Part shown: piece after piece, positions 1 through 8,800 of the stretch
How positions within the stretch are numbered: position 1 is the first letter of the stretch
How the letters are laid out: each line of letters starts with the position of its first letter
Source: Prauserella endophytica
Lineage (GTDB): Bacteria > Actinomycetota > Actinomycetes > Mycobacteriales > Pseudonocardiaceae
Assembly: GCF_005146945.1 (NCBI RefSeq)
Contig: NZ_SWMS01000007.1
Coordinates: forward strand, 246,702-310,701
Length of the DNA stretch: 64,000 nt
Direction of reading: 5' to 3'
Program-made: the position numbers and the translations under genes
Notes under the pieces: model-generated
Seen by the model: the letters and a program-made list of their open reading frames with translations, nothing else
Told to the model about the DNA's origin: nothing
Databases searched by the model: none

Positions 1-356
1 GGTAGTGGAAGGCGCGTTCGGCGCGGTCGGGATCGGCAGGCTAGCCAGGCGGAACGATGCCTCCGAGTGGCCATCGTCGCGCTGTGTCGCACCAACATGC
101 TTGAACTGGTGCGACACAGCGCGTCACCCACTCCGGCAGGGTCGTGCGGAGACTTCCGGACGACCTTCAGATCTGGCACAACCGACTGCGCCGCCACAGC
201 GGACTCGGCGTGCCCAACTCAGGACACTGCAAACTCCCGGCACAGACCAGCTGTCCCCGAGGCGCCGAACGCCATGGATCAAGATGTCCGGCCGCGAGCG
301 GTCCACCAGTGACTCGGCGGTGTCTCCCGCGCTCAAGCGGATCGCGCCGACGATGA
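1..356. other. No supported gene; contains a 17-bp inverted repeat
   Basis: I find no convincing coding sequence here: possible frames on both strands lack family motifs and a good ribosome site. The one clear structure is the perfect inverted repeat at 78-123. The stretch lies just past the 3' end of the leftward hydrolase gene, so it may hold that operon's terminator. Confidence 0.5.
78..123. repeat. Perfect 17-bp inverted repeat, 12-nt spacer
   Basis: The arm CGCGCTGTGTCGCACCA (78-94) is matched by its exact reverse complement at 107-123, with a 12-nt loop. No T-tract follows on either strand. It lies 234 bp beyond the stop of the leftward hydrolase gene. It may be a terminator hairpin, a large operator or one end of an old mobile element; sequence alone does not decide. 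Confidence 0.75.
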
Positions 357-1565
357 CTACTTGTATCCGTTCTGGTGCAGGAAACCGCGAACGGCCTCGT
401 TGAACTCGAACGGGTTCTCGATCATCGGGTAGTGGCCCGTGCCGTGAAGCACGGCCACCTGGCTGCCCGGGATGCGGCTCTGGGTCGCCTCGACCTGTTC
501 CTTCGAGACGAGCCAGTCGGCCTCGCCCCTCAGCAGGAGCACGGGCGCCTCGATCCGGCCCACGTGCTCGCGCAGGTCGAAGCCCGCGTAGCCGATGAGG
601 TCACCCGCCATCACCTCGGGAACGTTGCGCCGGATCTGCCAGACTGCCTCTCTCGCCCGGTGTTCGGGCGTGCGCGCCCCGGTGAGGGACTCGCAGAACG
701 TCTCGACGATCTGCTGCCCGTTGCGGAGCAGCATTTCGAGCAGGAACCCCGACATCGTCGGTGTGTAATCCGCACCGCACGACGAGATGACCGCGGCATA
801 GGCCTGCGGTCGCCGGGCGGCGAGCTCGAGGACGAGGTTGCCGCCCATCGAGCAGCCCATGATGGACGGCTTGCTCAGGCCGAGCGCCTCCATGAAGGCC
901 TCGTTGAACTCCGCGTGCCTCGTGAGGCTCTGGAATGGGCCGTCAGCGGGCAGGTCGGTCTTGACGTGACCGGGCGCGTCGACCGCGATGACACGGTACT
1001 GATCCGACAAGCTGTCCAGGACGTAGCGATACATCAGAGAGTCCTGGCACGCGGCGTGGAAGCAGACGATGGCCGGTCCCTGGCCGGCTTCCTCGTAGTA
1101 GGTGCGGATACCGTCGACGGTGATGTACCTCCCCACGGTGGGTTCGCCGGACGGGCGTGGATCGGGGGACGGCGCCGGGGCCGGCGCGGGACGCCTGCCG
1201 ACCCGCGCCATGACCTTGAGCAGAAGGTGGACGACACGGATGTTGTCCATGGCGAGAACGGTGTCACCGTCGATCTCGAGCCGGCCGAGGCCAGGGGTGG
1301 TCGCCTTCATGAAGTCGGACTCCCTGGCGACGATGCGGTCCCACTCGTCACGGGGCGCACGGAACACGACATCGGCACCGCGCGGCGCGGGACCGTCCAT
1401 GACATCGAGGACGCGGCCGCCCGCGACGAGGAAGCTCGTCACACCAGTGCCGTAGTCGATCTGAATGCGTCCGTGGAAGTACTTGGCGGCGTCGTTGAAA
1501 CGCGTGTCGTGGTTCGCCTCGCTGGCGAAGGCGTCCCACCATGCGGAGGTCAGTGTCTCGGCCAT
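357..1565 (-). CDS. SCP2-like domain / alpha-beta hydrolase fusion
   Basis: This 402-residue protein has two parts. Residues about 20-125 resemble an SCP2-type lipid-binding domain, and a proline/alanine-rich linker (about 126-142) leads to an alpha/beta hydrolase fold from about 145. The nucleophile elbow is GCSMGG with Ser239. Late Asp and His are suggested by LRGEADW and GTGHYPM. The ATG at 1565 is chosen because CAGGAG lies just upstream; an in-frame extension further upstream would run into the preceding gene. It is the last gene of a leftward operon with the VOC and ABC genes. It probably hydrolyses an ester or C-C bond of a hydrophobic compound; the substrate is unknown. Confidence 0.85.
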   Translation of the reverse strand: MAETLTSAWWDAFASEANHDTRFNDAAKYFHGRIQIDYGTGVTSFLVAGGRVLDVMDGPAPRGADVVFRAPRDEWDRIVARESDFMKATTPGLGRLEIDGDTVLAMDNIRVVHLLLKVMARVGRRPAPAPAPSPDPRPSGEPTVGRYITVDGIRTYYEEAGQGPAIVCFHAACQDSLMYRYVLDSLSDQYRVIAVDAPGHVKTDLPADGPFQSLTRHAEFNEAFMEALGLSKPSIMGCSMGGNLVLELAARRPQAYAAVISSCGADYTPTMSGFLLEMLLRNGQQIVETFCESLTGARTPEHRAREAVWQIRRNVPEVMAGDLIGYAGFDLREHVGRIEAPVLLLRGEADWLVSKEQVEATQSRIPGSQVAVLHGTGHYPMIENPFEFNEAVRGFLHQNGYK

Positions 1566-1614
1566 TCGATTCAACTCCTGTTCGTTCTCTGGCAGTGGTA
1601 CTTGCCCTGCGGGC

Positions 1615-2139
1615 CTACGGCAGCCGCTCACTCGGCCGCCTGCGGGCGGGTACCTCGATCGCCTCGAGGTGGATCCCATAGGTGTCCTCGAAGTCGAAGT
1701 ACGCGAAGCCGCCGTCGCCATCCAGGCCGTAACCCGAGCCGGACTGGATGGTGGGGTGGCCCGCCGCCTCGAACTCCGCGACGGCGTCGGTGAGTGAGGG
1801 CACGAAGAATCCGAAGTGGTGGAGGCCGTAGCCGTGCTGGTCGATCCAGTCGTGGTAGATGCTCGGCCCGGCCAGCGGCTGGATCAGCTCGACCTGGGGG
1901 CCTGCCCCGACCAGCGCCAGCCTCAACGCGAACCTGCCGGGCTTCCCGCGGTAGGTAAGGTTCTGGACGTTCGCCGGGTCGTAGGTGTAGACGCGCCATT
2001 CGTCGTCGCGGTACAGCGCGCTCCAGCGTTGGACGGCGGTGTGCAGATCCTCGACCAGGAAGGCGACCTGATCGACGCGCCCCGCACCGATGGCACGTTC
2101 CATCGTCGCGGCCAGGCTGTCGACGTCGTGGGTGTTCAC
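1615..2139 (-). CDS. VOC-family (glyoxalase/dioxygenase fold) protein
   Basis: The product (174 residues) has the paired beta-alpha-beta-beta-beta layout of the vicinal oxygen chelate superfamily. VDQVAFLVEDL opens module 1, and a HHFGFFV segment and a late HLEAIE supply candidate metal ligands (His, Glu). I chose the GTG at 2139 because AAAGGAG sits 6 nt upstream. An ATG at 2187 that overlaps the permease stop as ATGA is the alternative. VOC proteins act as lyases, isomerases, epimerases or extradiol dioxygenases; the reaction cannot be set here. It is co-transcribed with the sugar-type importer and the SCP2-hydrolase. Confidence 0.8.
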   Translation of the reverse strand: MNTHDVDSLAATMERAIGAGRVDQVAFLVEDLHTAVQRWSALYRDDEWRVYTYDPANVQNLTYRGKPGRFALRLALVGAGPQVELIQPLAGPSIYHDWIDQHGYGLHHFGFFVPSLTDAVAEFEAAGHPTIQSGSGYGLDGDGGFAYFDFEDTYGIHLEAIEVPARRRPSERLP

Positions 2140-2183
2140 GTGGCGCTCCTTTGCTGTTCGCTGCGCGGATCCGGCGGTGTTGG

Positions 2184-3185
2184 TCATGGGCGCTGCCGCC
2201 CGAGGACGCGGCGGCTGGTGGTGCTCAGCGCGACGGCCGCCAGCAGAACAAGGCCCTGGACCAGGTAGAGGACATAGGACTGTGCCCCGAGGATCGCCAG
2301 CCCGTTGCCTGCGATGCTGACGATGAGAACGCCGACGAAGGTGCCGAGGATGTGGAACTGCCCGTCGCGAATCACCGACGCCCCGAGGAAGGCGGCGGCG
2401 AAGGCGCTGAGGAGGAAGCCGTCGCCTGCGGTGACCATTCCGCTGCCGATCCTCGACGACAGCAGCACGCCACAGATCGCCGCGCATACGGCCACCGCGA
2501 CGAAGGCGGCCAGCGTGACGCGTCCGACCTCGACCCCGGCCAGGCGTGCCGCCACGGCATTCGATCCGGTGGCCTGCAGATGGTGTCCGAGCAGTGTGCG
2601 GTTGAGGACCAGCCACAGGATCACGAGGATCGCGGCCATGGCGATCACCGGAATGGGAATGCCTGCCGGCCTTGCTCGCGCGATCTCGGTGAATCCTCCC
2701 TCGCCGAGGGTTATCGGCGCGCCGTTGCTGTACAGGAAGTTGAGTCCGAGCAGGACCGTCGATGTGGCCAGCGTGGCGACGATGGCATGGATCCGCACGT
2801 AGGCGACGAGGAAACCGTTTACGACACCGACGAGGATCGCGGCCAGCAGCGCACCGCCGATCGCCAGCGGAACCGGCAGACCGCTGCGTTCCATCAGCCC
2901 GACGCACAGAATCCCCGAGAAGCTGATGACATTGGCGAAGCTGAGGTCGAACTGGCCCGCCACGAGGACATAGGTGAGGCCGCCCGCGACGATCGCCAGC
3001 AACGCGCTCTGGTTGAGCACATTGATCAGATTGCGTTCGCTGAGGAACTCGACGGGGCGGGCGATCCCGAAACCGAGGATCATGGCTCCGAGCACGATCA
3101 GGGTGCCGTAACTGGCGAAGAAGCCAAGTGCTCGCCGCCCGGTGTCGGCAGCGGGCCCTGCGTGCGCGGTCACGGTGGAAGTCAT
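2184..3185 (-). CDS. Ribose/xylose-type ABC transporter permease
   Basis: This 333-residue, very hydrophobic protein of the RbsC/XylH family (BPD_transp_2) has about nine to ten predicted membrane segments. The family loop is seen as GxxNGFLVAYVRIHAIVATL, followed by an ARLAG-V motif in the second half. It forms the membrane channel of the importer with the preceding ATPase (1-nt gap) and the binding protein. The sugar-type family also imports non-sugars such as autoinducer-2, polyols and aromatic glycosides, so the ligand is open. Confidence 0.92.
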   Translation of the reverse strand: MTSTVTAHAGPAADTGRRALGFFASYGTLIVLGAMILGFGIARPVEFLSERNLINVLNQSALLAIVAGGLTYVLVAGQFDLSFANVISFSGILCVGLMERSGLPVPLAIGGALLAAILVGVVNGFLVAYVRIHAIVATLATSTVLLGLNFLYSNGAPITLGEGGFTEIARARPAGIPIPVIAMAAILVILWLVLNRTLLGHHLQATGSNAVAARLAGVEVGRVTLAAFVAVAVCAAICGVLLSSRIGSGMVTAGDGFLLSAFAAAFLGASVIRDGQFHILGTFVGVLIVSIAGNGLAILGAQSYVLYLVQGLVLLAAVALSTTSRRVLGRQRP

Positions 3186-3186
3186 G

Positions 3187-4749
3187 TCAGCTCCCGGATT
3201 CCGGCCAGTGGTAACAGAGACGGAGCATGTCCTTGACGGTGATCGAAGCGCCGGTGAGCTCTCCGACGGTGGCGCCGGCGCTCATCACGACCACCCGGTC
3301 GCACTCGAGCAGCTCCTCGAACTCCGAGCTGATGACGATGACCGACATACCGGCCCTGGCGAAGGAGCGGATCCGGCGATAGATCTCGTCCCGTGCGCCG
3401 ATGTCGACACCCCTCGTCGGCTCGTCGAGGAGAAGGACGGCCGGCTCGGTCTGCAGCCAGCGCCCGATCACGACCTTCTGCTGGTTCCCACCGCTCAGGC
3501 CGCCGATCGGCTGGCGGACGCCGCCTTGCCTGAGCACCACTCCCAGCTCCTGGGAGACCTCGGCTGCCTGGCGTTCCGCTCTGCGGGAAGAGGTGAACGG
3601 AGTGAAGCGGATTCGGTGTTTGCGCCAGGTGTTGACGTAGAGGTTGCCCGTGACGGAGAGATCGAGAAACAACGCCTCGGCACGACGCTCCTCGGAGACG
3701 AGCCCGATCCGATGACGGATCCCGTCCGTGATCGACCTGGGCGCATACGGGCGGCCGAACAGCCGCATCGTGCCCGAATCGATCCGGTCGGCGCCGAAGA
3801 TGGCGCGAGCCAACTCGGTGCGGCCGGACCCGACGAGGCCGGCGATCCCGAGCAGCTCGCCTTCACGCAACTGCAGGGTGGCGCCCGTGAGCGCCCGGCC
3901 GCGCCGGACATCGGAGACCTCGAGCACGACGGGTCGGTCGTCGTTGGCGACCCGCGAGGCCGGCCGGGATGGGGCGGCCTCGTGACCGACGATCGCTTCG
4001 ACCAGTCGCCGCCGGGTGGCCTCCGGTCGTTGCATGGTGGCCGACACCCCGCCGTCCCGGAACGCCGTGACCCGGTCGCACAGCTCGAGGACCTCGTCGA
4101 GGCGGTGGCTGATGAACAGCACCGCCACGCCGTGATCGGCGAGGTCGCGCGCGACCTTCAGCAGACGCGCCGACTCCTCCGCGCCGAGTGAGGCCGTGGG
4201 CTCGTCCATCGCGATCAGCCGACAGTCGTGCACGAGAGCGCGTGCGATGCTGACCAGCCACTTCTGGTGGACCGTCAGGCGCGCGACCGGCCGATCGAGC
4301 CGGAAATCGATCCCGAGCATCGTCGCGACGGTCCGGGCTGTGGGGTGGACGCCATCGATCCGACGGTAGGCCAGCGCAGCCCCTTCATGGCTGCCGAGCA
4401 TGATGTTCTGCGACGCGGTGAACGTCTCCACCAGGTTGAGCTCCTGGTGGATGAAGGCGAGACCGAGCTTGGTCGCGGCGGACGGATTCGGGATCTGCGT
4501 CTCGACGCCGTCGATGCGGATCGAGCCTGAGTCGGGCTGTTCGAGGCCGGCCAGCGAGCGCACCAAAGTGGACTTGCCGGCGCCGTTGGCGCCCACCAGG
4601 CCGTGGACCTCGCCTCGGCGGAACGCGATGTTCACACCCTTGAGCGCGCGGATGGCGCCGTAGGTCTTGGTGAGCGCTTGCACCTCGACGAAGGTGGCCG
4701 CCGAGGTTGGCCTGCGCTGGCCGGGCGGCACAAGCTCAGTTGCGTTCAT
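3187..4749 (-). CDS. Sugar-type ABC transporter ATPase, two nucleotide-binding domains
   Basis: The 520-residue protein is of the RbsA/XylG class, with two tandem ATPase domains. The first has Walker A GANGAGKST and Walker B LIAMDEPTASL. The second has a degenerate P-loop (GLVGSGRTEL), usual for this class, then the signature LSGGNQQKV and LLLDEPTRGVD. The ATG at 4749 precedes MNATEL and overlaps the end of the binding-protein gene by 14 nt, which suggests translational coupling. It energises import with the permease and lipoprotein around it. Confidence 0.93.
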   Translation of the reverse strand: MNATELVPPGQRRPTSAATFVEVQALTKTYGAIRALKGVNIAFRRGEVHGLVGANGAGKSTLVRSLAGLEQPDSGSIRIDGVETQIPNPSAATKLGLAFIHQELNLVETFTASQNIMLGSHEGAALAYRRIDGVHPTARTVATMLGIDFRLDRPVARLTVHQKWLVSIARALVHDCRLIAMDEPTASLGAEESARLLKVARDLADHGVAVLFISHRLDEVLELCDRVTAFRDGGVSATMQRPEATRRRLVEAIVGHEAAPSRPASRVANDDRPVVLEVSDVRRGRALTGATLQLREGELLGIAGLVGSGRTELARAIFGADRIDSGTMRLFGRPYAPRSITDGIRHRIGLVSEERRAEALFLDLSVTGNLYVNTWRKHRIRFTPFTSSRRAERQAAEVSQELGVVLRQGGVRQPIGGLSGGNQQKVVIGRWLQTEPAVLLLDEPTRGVDIGARDEIYRRIRSFARAGMSVIVISSEFEELLECDRVVVMSAGATVGELTGASITVKDMLRLCYHWPESGS

Positions 4750-5698
4750 CGTGCTGCTCGAGGAAGTCCGCGACGTTGTCCTTGTCGACGATCTGCGTGG
4801 CACCGCCGATCACCTCCTGCTCGACCGATCCGGGATCACCGACGTGGGCGATCAGACGCTTGGCGAGTTCCTCGCCCTGACCGGGACCATCGATCCACAG
4901 TGTCGCGGTGAGCTCGCCTTTCTCGACGAGCTTCACCGCCGGTGCCGTGCCGTTCAGGCCATAGCTGAGAACGTCGCCGCGACCGGCCTGTCTCAATGCG
5001 GAGACCGCTCCGGTCGCCGGGTCGTCGAAGCAGGACCACACCGCCAGCGGCGTGTCGCCCTTCGGGTGGGACGCGAGCCAGCCGAGCGTGGCCTCGGCCG
5101 CGGAAGTGGCCGCGCCCGGGATGGTGATCTGCTGCTTGCTGACCCGGATATCGGTGCCCGCGACGGCCGCGTCCATCGACTTCTCGCGGTCCTGGCACGG
5201 CAGACCGGGACGGTAACCGAGCACCAGCAGCTCGCCCTTGCCACCCATGTCGCTGACGACCCGCTGCGCGATCTCGTCCCCGAGTGCGGTGTCCGCCGCG
5301 AACAGGACGCCGTCAGCCAGCCCACCGCCCCAGTTCGCCACCGGAACGTCCGCCTGCCGGGCCGCCGCGACACCGGCGCCCAGCGCCGAAGACGGGAACA
5401 CGCTCACGACGATGGCATCGACGCCGCGCGTGACCAGGTTCTCCATCATCGTGTTGGCGCCGTCGACCGAGCCCTTGGCATCCACCGTCACGGTCTGCCA
5501 GCCCTGCGACTCGGCATAGTCGGCGGCGCCCTCCAGCGCCCTGTTGGAGTAGACGTCGTCGCCGCTGAACTGCACGATGCCGAGCGTTTTACCGGTCCCG
5601 GACGACGTCGCCTCGCCGGAGCAGGCCGCGATGCCGATCGCGGCGGCCACTGCGGCGACACCCCGCGCCCATGGTCGAGTTGTCTTCACTTCATGCAC
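4736..5698 (-). CDS. Sugar-type ABC transporter substrate-binding lipoprotein
   Basis: This 320-residue periplasmic-binding-protein type I (Peripla_BP_4, RbsB-like) protein begins with a twin-arginine-free lipoprotein signal: a basic start, a hydrophobic Ala/Val run and a lipobox ending GIAAC. The GTG at 5698 is chosen because AAGGAAG lies about 7 nt upstream and the signal peptide then has normal length; an upstream ATG at 5884 would add 62 residues with no signal character. It is the first gene of the leftward operon, divergent from the GntR gene. It captures the ligand outside the membrane. Confidence 0.9.
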   Translation of the reverse strand: MHEVKTTRPWARGVAAVAAAIGIAACSGEATSSGTGKTLGIVQFSGDDVYSNRALEGAADYAESQGWQTVTVDAKGSVDGANTMMENLVTRGVDAIVVSVFPSSALGAGVAAARQADVPVANWGGGLADGVLFAADTALGDEIAQRVVSDMGGKGELLVLGYRPGLPCQDREKSMDAAVAGTDIRVSKQQITIPGAATSAAEATLGWLASHPKGDTPLAVWSCFDDPATGAVSALRQAGRGDVLSYGLNGTAPAVKLVEKGELTATLWIDGPGQGEELAKRLIAHVGDPGSVEQEVIGGATQIVDKDNVADFLEQHDERN

Positions 5699-6236
5699 CT
5701 CTGCTTCCTTGCGAGGTCCGCTGCTGCCGGGCGGCACCGATCTCCGCCGTTCTGGTGACGCTCGTGATGGGATCCACATCCTGAGCCCCGCCGGAACCGC
5801 TGTCAAGCATTTGGGATCCAATAACTGCCCAAAAGCGCGCAAAAACGCTGGTTGATCTTCGAGTTGGGACATGATTGGATTCATTTAGCCACGAGCACGC
5901 GGGGTTGGTACGCGACCGGGGCGTCCCTGGGCGCCACCGCGGGCCTCCGCTCGCCCGCACCGCCGAGCCGCCCCGCGGCCACACCCTGGCTCTCCCCCGC
6001 ATGCCCTCTACCAGCAGTTCGGATCCATTTCAGAGGGCGAGGGCTTGGAAACCGCTCGAAGTGGCGTCGACTTCACCGCAGAGCGGTTGCGATTGTGTCC
6101 AATCGCCAGTAGCGTTCCCCCGCGACGAGAGAGGAGCCGCGATGCCGGCGCATGGACCCGTGGTATGCGGCAACGACGGCGGCCGGCCGCACACTCGGCA
6201 GACAGGAGCCGGACGCCGGTGCGCCATCCTGAGCCC
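5699..6236. promoter_or_regulatory. Divergent control region of the ABC operon and GntR gene
   Basis: About 540 nt without a gene. It holds three CCAAT-type repeats: ATTTGGGATCCAATAA (about 5810-5825), TGATTGGATTCA (5872-5883) and GCGATTG-TGTC-CAATCGC (6089-6106, a perfect 7+7 inverted repeat). The same half-site recurs at 11130-11204. The first copies lie where the ABC-operon promoter should be. I see no coding sequence. Confidence 0.6.
6089..6106. promoter_or_regulatory. Candidate GntR operator (inverted repeat)
   Basis: GCGATTG and CAATCGC form a perfect inverted repeat around TGTC, about 130 nt before the GntR start. The half-site CCAATC is shared with sites at 5817, 5872, 11136 and 11198, which supports a common regulator. 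That the regulator is the adjacent GntR protein is inferred from its position. Confidence 0.5.
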
Positions 6237-6929
6237 ATGAGCGACCAGCAACCCAGCCAGGATGCCCCCGAGGGCCTCGAACCCGCGAAGACCGGCGTGA
6301 GCAGTCGGCGGATCGCCGACTACCTGCGCACTGCCATCCTCAACGGAGAGCTCGCACCGGGCACGCGGCTGCGTCAGGAGGAGATCGCCGAACGGCTCGG
6401 CTCCAGCCGGATCCCGGTCCGGGAGGCCCTCCGGATGGTGGAGGCCGACGGGCTCGTCGTCGTCAAGTCCTACAGCGGCGCGAGGGTGGCGAAACTCGAC
6501 TTCAACGAGTTCGACACGGCATATCGGATCCGCGAGCGCATCGACCCGCTGGCGCTCACGCTGAGCCTTGAGGGGATCACCGACGAGGACGTCGCCCGGC
6601 TCGAGGCGCTCGAAACCGAGGTCGAGGAGACCACGTCGCCGGACCGGTTCGTGGCCCTCGACCGGGAGTTCCACCTCGCGACCTACGCAGGCTGCACCGA
6701 CAAGCAGCTCTTGGAGACCGTCACCCGGTTCTGGAACACCACCCAGCACTACCGGCGCGCCTACGCGCAACTCATCGATGACCGAGGCCGGTCGATCATC
6801 ACGTATGAACACCGCTTGCTCATCGATGCGATCCATCGCCGCGACCCGATCGACGCGGAACGATTCCTCTCCGGACACATCCGCCGGACCAGGATCACTC
6901 TCGCCGAGCATCCCGAGCTGTTCGACTAG
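6237..6929 (+). CDS. GntR-family regulator, FCD type
   Basis: This 230-residue protein has an N-terminal winged helix at about residues 20-80 (RIADYLRTAILNGELAPG, then SSRIPVREALRMVEADGLV) and an all-helical ligand-binding FCD domain. Candidate metal/ligand residues are the Asp and His near LDREFH and later His residues. The ATG at 6237 is preferred to an upstream one, which would add 64 low-complexity residues. Such proteins are usually repressors relieved by a carboxylate or sugar acid. It sits between the importer operon and the oxoacid dehydrogenase genes, whose control regions share its likely operator. Confidence 0.92.
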   Translation: MSDQQPSQDAPEGLEPAKTGVSSRRIADYLRTAILNGELAPGTRLRQEEIAERLGSSRIPVREALRMVEADGLVVVKSYSGARVAKLDFNEFDTAYRIRERIDPLALTLSLEGITDEDVARLEALETEVEETTSPDRFVALDREFHLATYAGCTDKQLLETVTRFWNTTQHYRRAYAQLIDDRGRSIITYEHRLLIDAIHRRDPIDAERFLSGHIRRTRITLAEHPELFD

Positions 6930-7495
6930 AGACCGAAAGGCCGCCATGGCTCACGGGGCGGCAGGGTCCTGACGAGCTTCCCGCCGGATGCGTGCACCTG
7001 CTCGCCAGGCACGATGTGCGACGGCCTCGTAGTGGCCGGGACCCGGCTCAGTGAGATCACCACGACCAGGGCATGCCAGTGCCGGGCACGGTCGGTGCGG
7101 GCCGGTCGATGCGCGCCCGAGGGCGAATCGGCCCGCTGTGCGTCGAGGCGGCGCTCGCCCCGCAGGCACGAGCCTTTCGGACTGCCCCCGATCCTGATTC
7201 AGGGCGACGAGGCGAGGCCATGCCAAGCGGGCGATCCGGGCGCCGAAGTCGCCGGTGGGCCTCAGCCGCTGTGGCGCGCAGCTACGACGCCGCGACCCGA
7301 TCGACCGTCGACACCTCGTATATGCGCCACGGCGCGGACCGGCTCCACGAGGCCGTCGCGACTGCGCGCGCTGACGCGTAGGCTTCGGCCGCGGCGACGG
7401 CGACCTCGGCCGAGCTCCGCGGAGCGCCGCATGGCCCTCGGGTCCCGCAGCCGATCACCATGCGCCACTCGGTGCCGGCCCCGGTCCTCGGCGGG
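6930..7495. other. Gene-free stretch
   Basis: Between two convergent genes (GntR and E2) lie about 565 nt with no frame showing family features. Possible reading frames are Arg/Ala/Pro-rich shadows. I see no clear hairpin or repeat. Confidence 0.5.
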
Positions 7496-8800
7496 TCAGG
7501 CAAGGATCTGCAGCGGGTGTTCGATGATGCCGGTCAACTCGCGCATCCATTCGGCCGCCGTGACACCGTCGACAGGACGATGGTCGACGGAAAGGCACAT
7601 CCGCATGATGGTCGCGACCCCCAGCTCGCCGTCCACGACGTGAGGCTGCCGGCTCGCCGCGCCGACGGCGAGAATGGCCGCGTGTGGCGGATTGATGATC
7701 GCCGCGAACTCCTCGGTGCCGAACATCCCGAGGTTGGTGACCGTGATGGAGCCTCCCTCGAGCTCGTGCTGCCGCAGCCTGCGGTCGTGTGCTCGCCGAA
7801 TGAGGTCCCGCGTGCGTTCGGCCAGCGTCCCGATGGGCATGGTGTCGACACCGCGGACGACCGGCGTGACGAGCCCGTGCTCGGTCGCCACGGCGACCGC
7901 GATGTCGGCCTGGCGGTACTGGCGGACGGAGTCACCGTTCCACCGCACGTTCAGGCCAGGCACCCGGGAGTGCGCCACGGCGACCGCCTTGACGACGAGG
8001 TCGTTGAGCGAGATCGCGGCCTGGGTGCCGTCGTTGAGCTCGCGCCGCACATCCAATAGGCGGTCGACGCGGACGGTTCCCCTCAGGTAGAAGTGCGGCG
8101 CGCTGTGCTTGCTGTCGACCAGGCGGCGTGCGACGGCCTGCCGCATCCGCGAGATCGGCACGTCCTCGAACTCCGCCCCCGCGGTCGCGGGTTCGACAGC
8201 ATGATCGGAAGACGGTGACGCGGCGGCGTCCGGACCACCGGCCGCCGCCTCCGCCGAACGGGCGGCCGCGAGCGCGGCTTCGACATCACGACGTCGGATG
8301 CTCTGGTTCGGGCCCGTGCCCACGACAGCCGCGAGATCCAGACCGGCCTCCGCCGCCAGCTTGCGAGCGATCGGGCTGGCAAAGATTCGGCCGCCGTTGG
8401 CGGGCGACGCCGCACCGGCTCCGCGATCGGCGACGGCGGACTCGGCGGGTACCGCCTCCGCCCGACGTTCGTCGTCGGAGCCGGCACCAGTGGTGATGCC
8501 GGTCGGGAGATCGAGCGTGGCGACCAAAGCGTCGACGGCATCCGGGGTCTCGCCAGGGCTGCCCCAGACCGCGATCGGTGAGCCGACGGCGACCGTCTGG
8601 CCTTCGTCGGCGAGCAACCGGAGCAGCGCTCCCTCGGTTTCGGCCTCGATGTCGACGGCGGCCTTCTCGGTTTCCACCGTCACGATCGCCTCGCCCGCGG
8701 CATAGGGCGTGTTGAGATCGACATTCCAGCTCGAGACGACGGCCTCGGTGGTGTTGGCCGCAACCTCGGGCATACGCAGGATCTCGGGCACGGGAATCAC
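7496..8800 (-). CDS. 2-oxoacid dehydrogenase E2 (dihydrolipoyl acyltransferase)
   Basis: This 434-residue acyltransferase has an N-terminal lipoyl domain with the lipoylation site ETEKA (Lys46), a subunit-binding domain at about 138-176 (ASPIARKLA), an Ala/Pro-rich linker and a C-terminal catalytic domain with HRPVDG (His407). It moves the acyl group made by E1 to CoA. The start overlaps the E1 stop as ATGA. No E3 lies in the window, so a shared dihydrolipoamide dehydrogenase is presumed. The single lipoyl domain fits acetoin or branched-chain type complexes. Confidence 0.93.
   Translation of the reverse strand: MIPVPEILRMPEVAANTTEAVVSSWNVDLNTPYAAGEAIVTVETEKAAVDIEAETEGALLRLLADEGQTVAVGSPIAVWGSPGETPDAVDALVATLDLPTGITTGAGSDDERRAEAVPAESAVADRGAGAASPANGGRIFASPIARKLAAEAGLDLAAVVGTGPNQSIRRRDVEAALAAARSAEAAAGGPDAAASPSSDHAVEPATAGAEFEDVPISRMRQAVARRLVDSKHSAPHFYLRGTVRVDRLLDVRRELNDGTQAAISLNDLVVKAVAVAHSRVPGLNVRWNGDSVRQYRQADIAVAVATEHGLVTPVVRGVDTMPIGTLAERTRDLIRRAHDRRLRQHELEGGSITVTNLGMFGTEEFAAIINPPHAAILAVGAASRQPHVVDGELGVATIMRMCLSVDHRPVDGVTAAEWMRELTGIIEHPLQILA

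Noticed and set aside
375..1793. Long plus-strand frame opposite the SCP2-hydrolase
   Set aside because: It mirrors the hydrolase gene, has no family motifs and no ribosome site; GC-rich genes often leave such antisense frames open.
2151..3236. Plus-strand frame opposite the permease, very rich in Asp, Glu, Arg and Gln
   Set aside because: The odd composition is what hydrophobic membrane codons give when read backwards; the permease has full family support.
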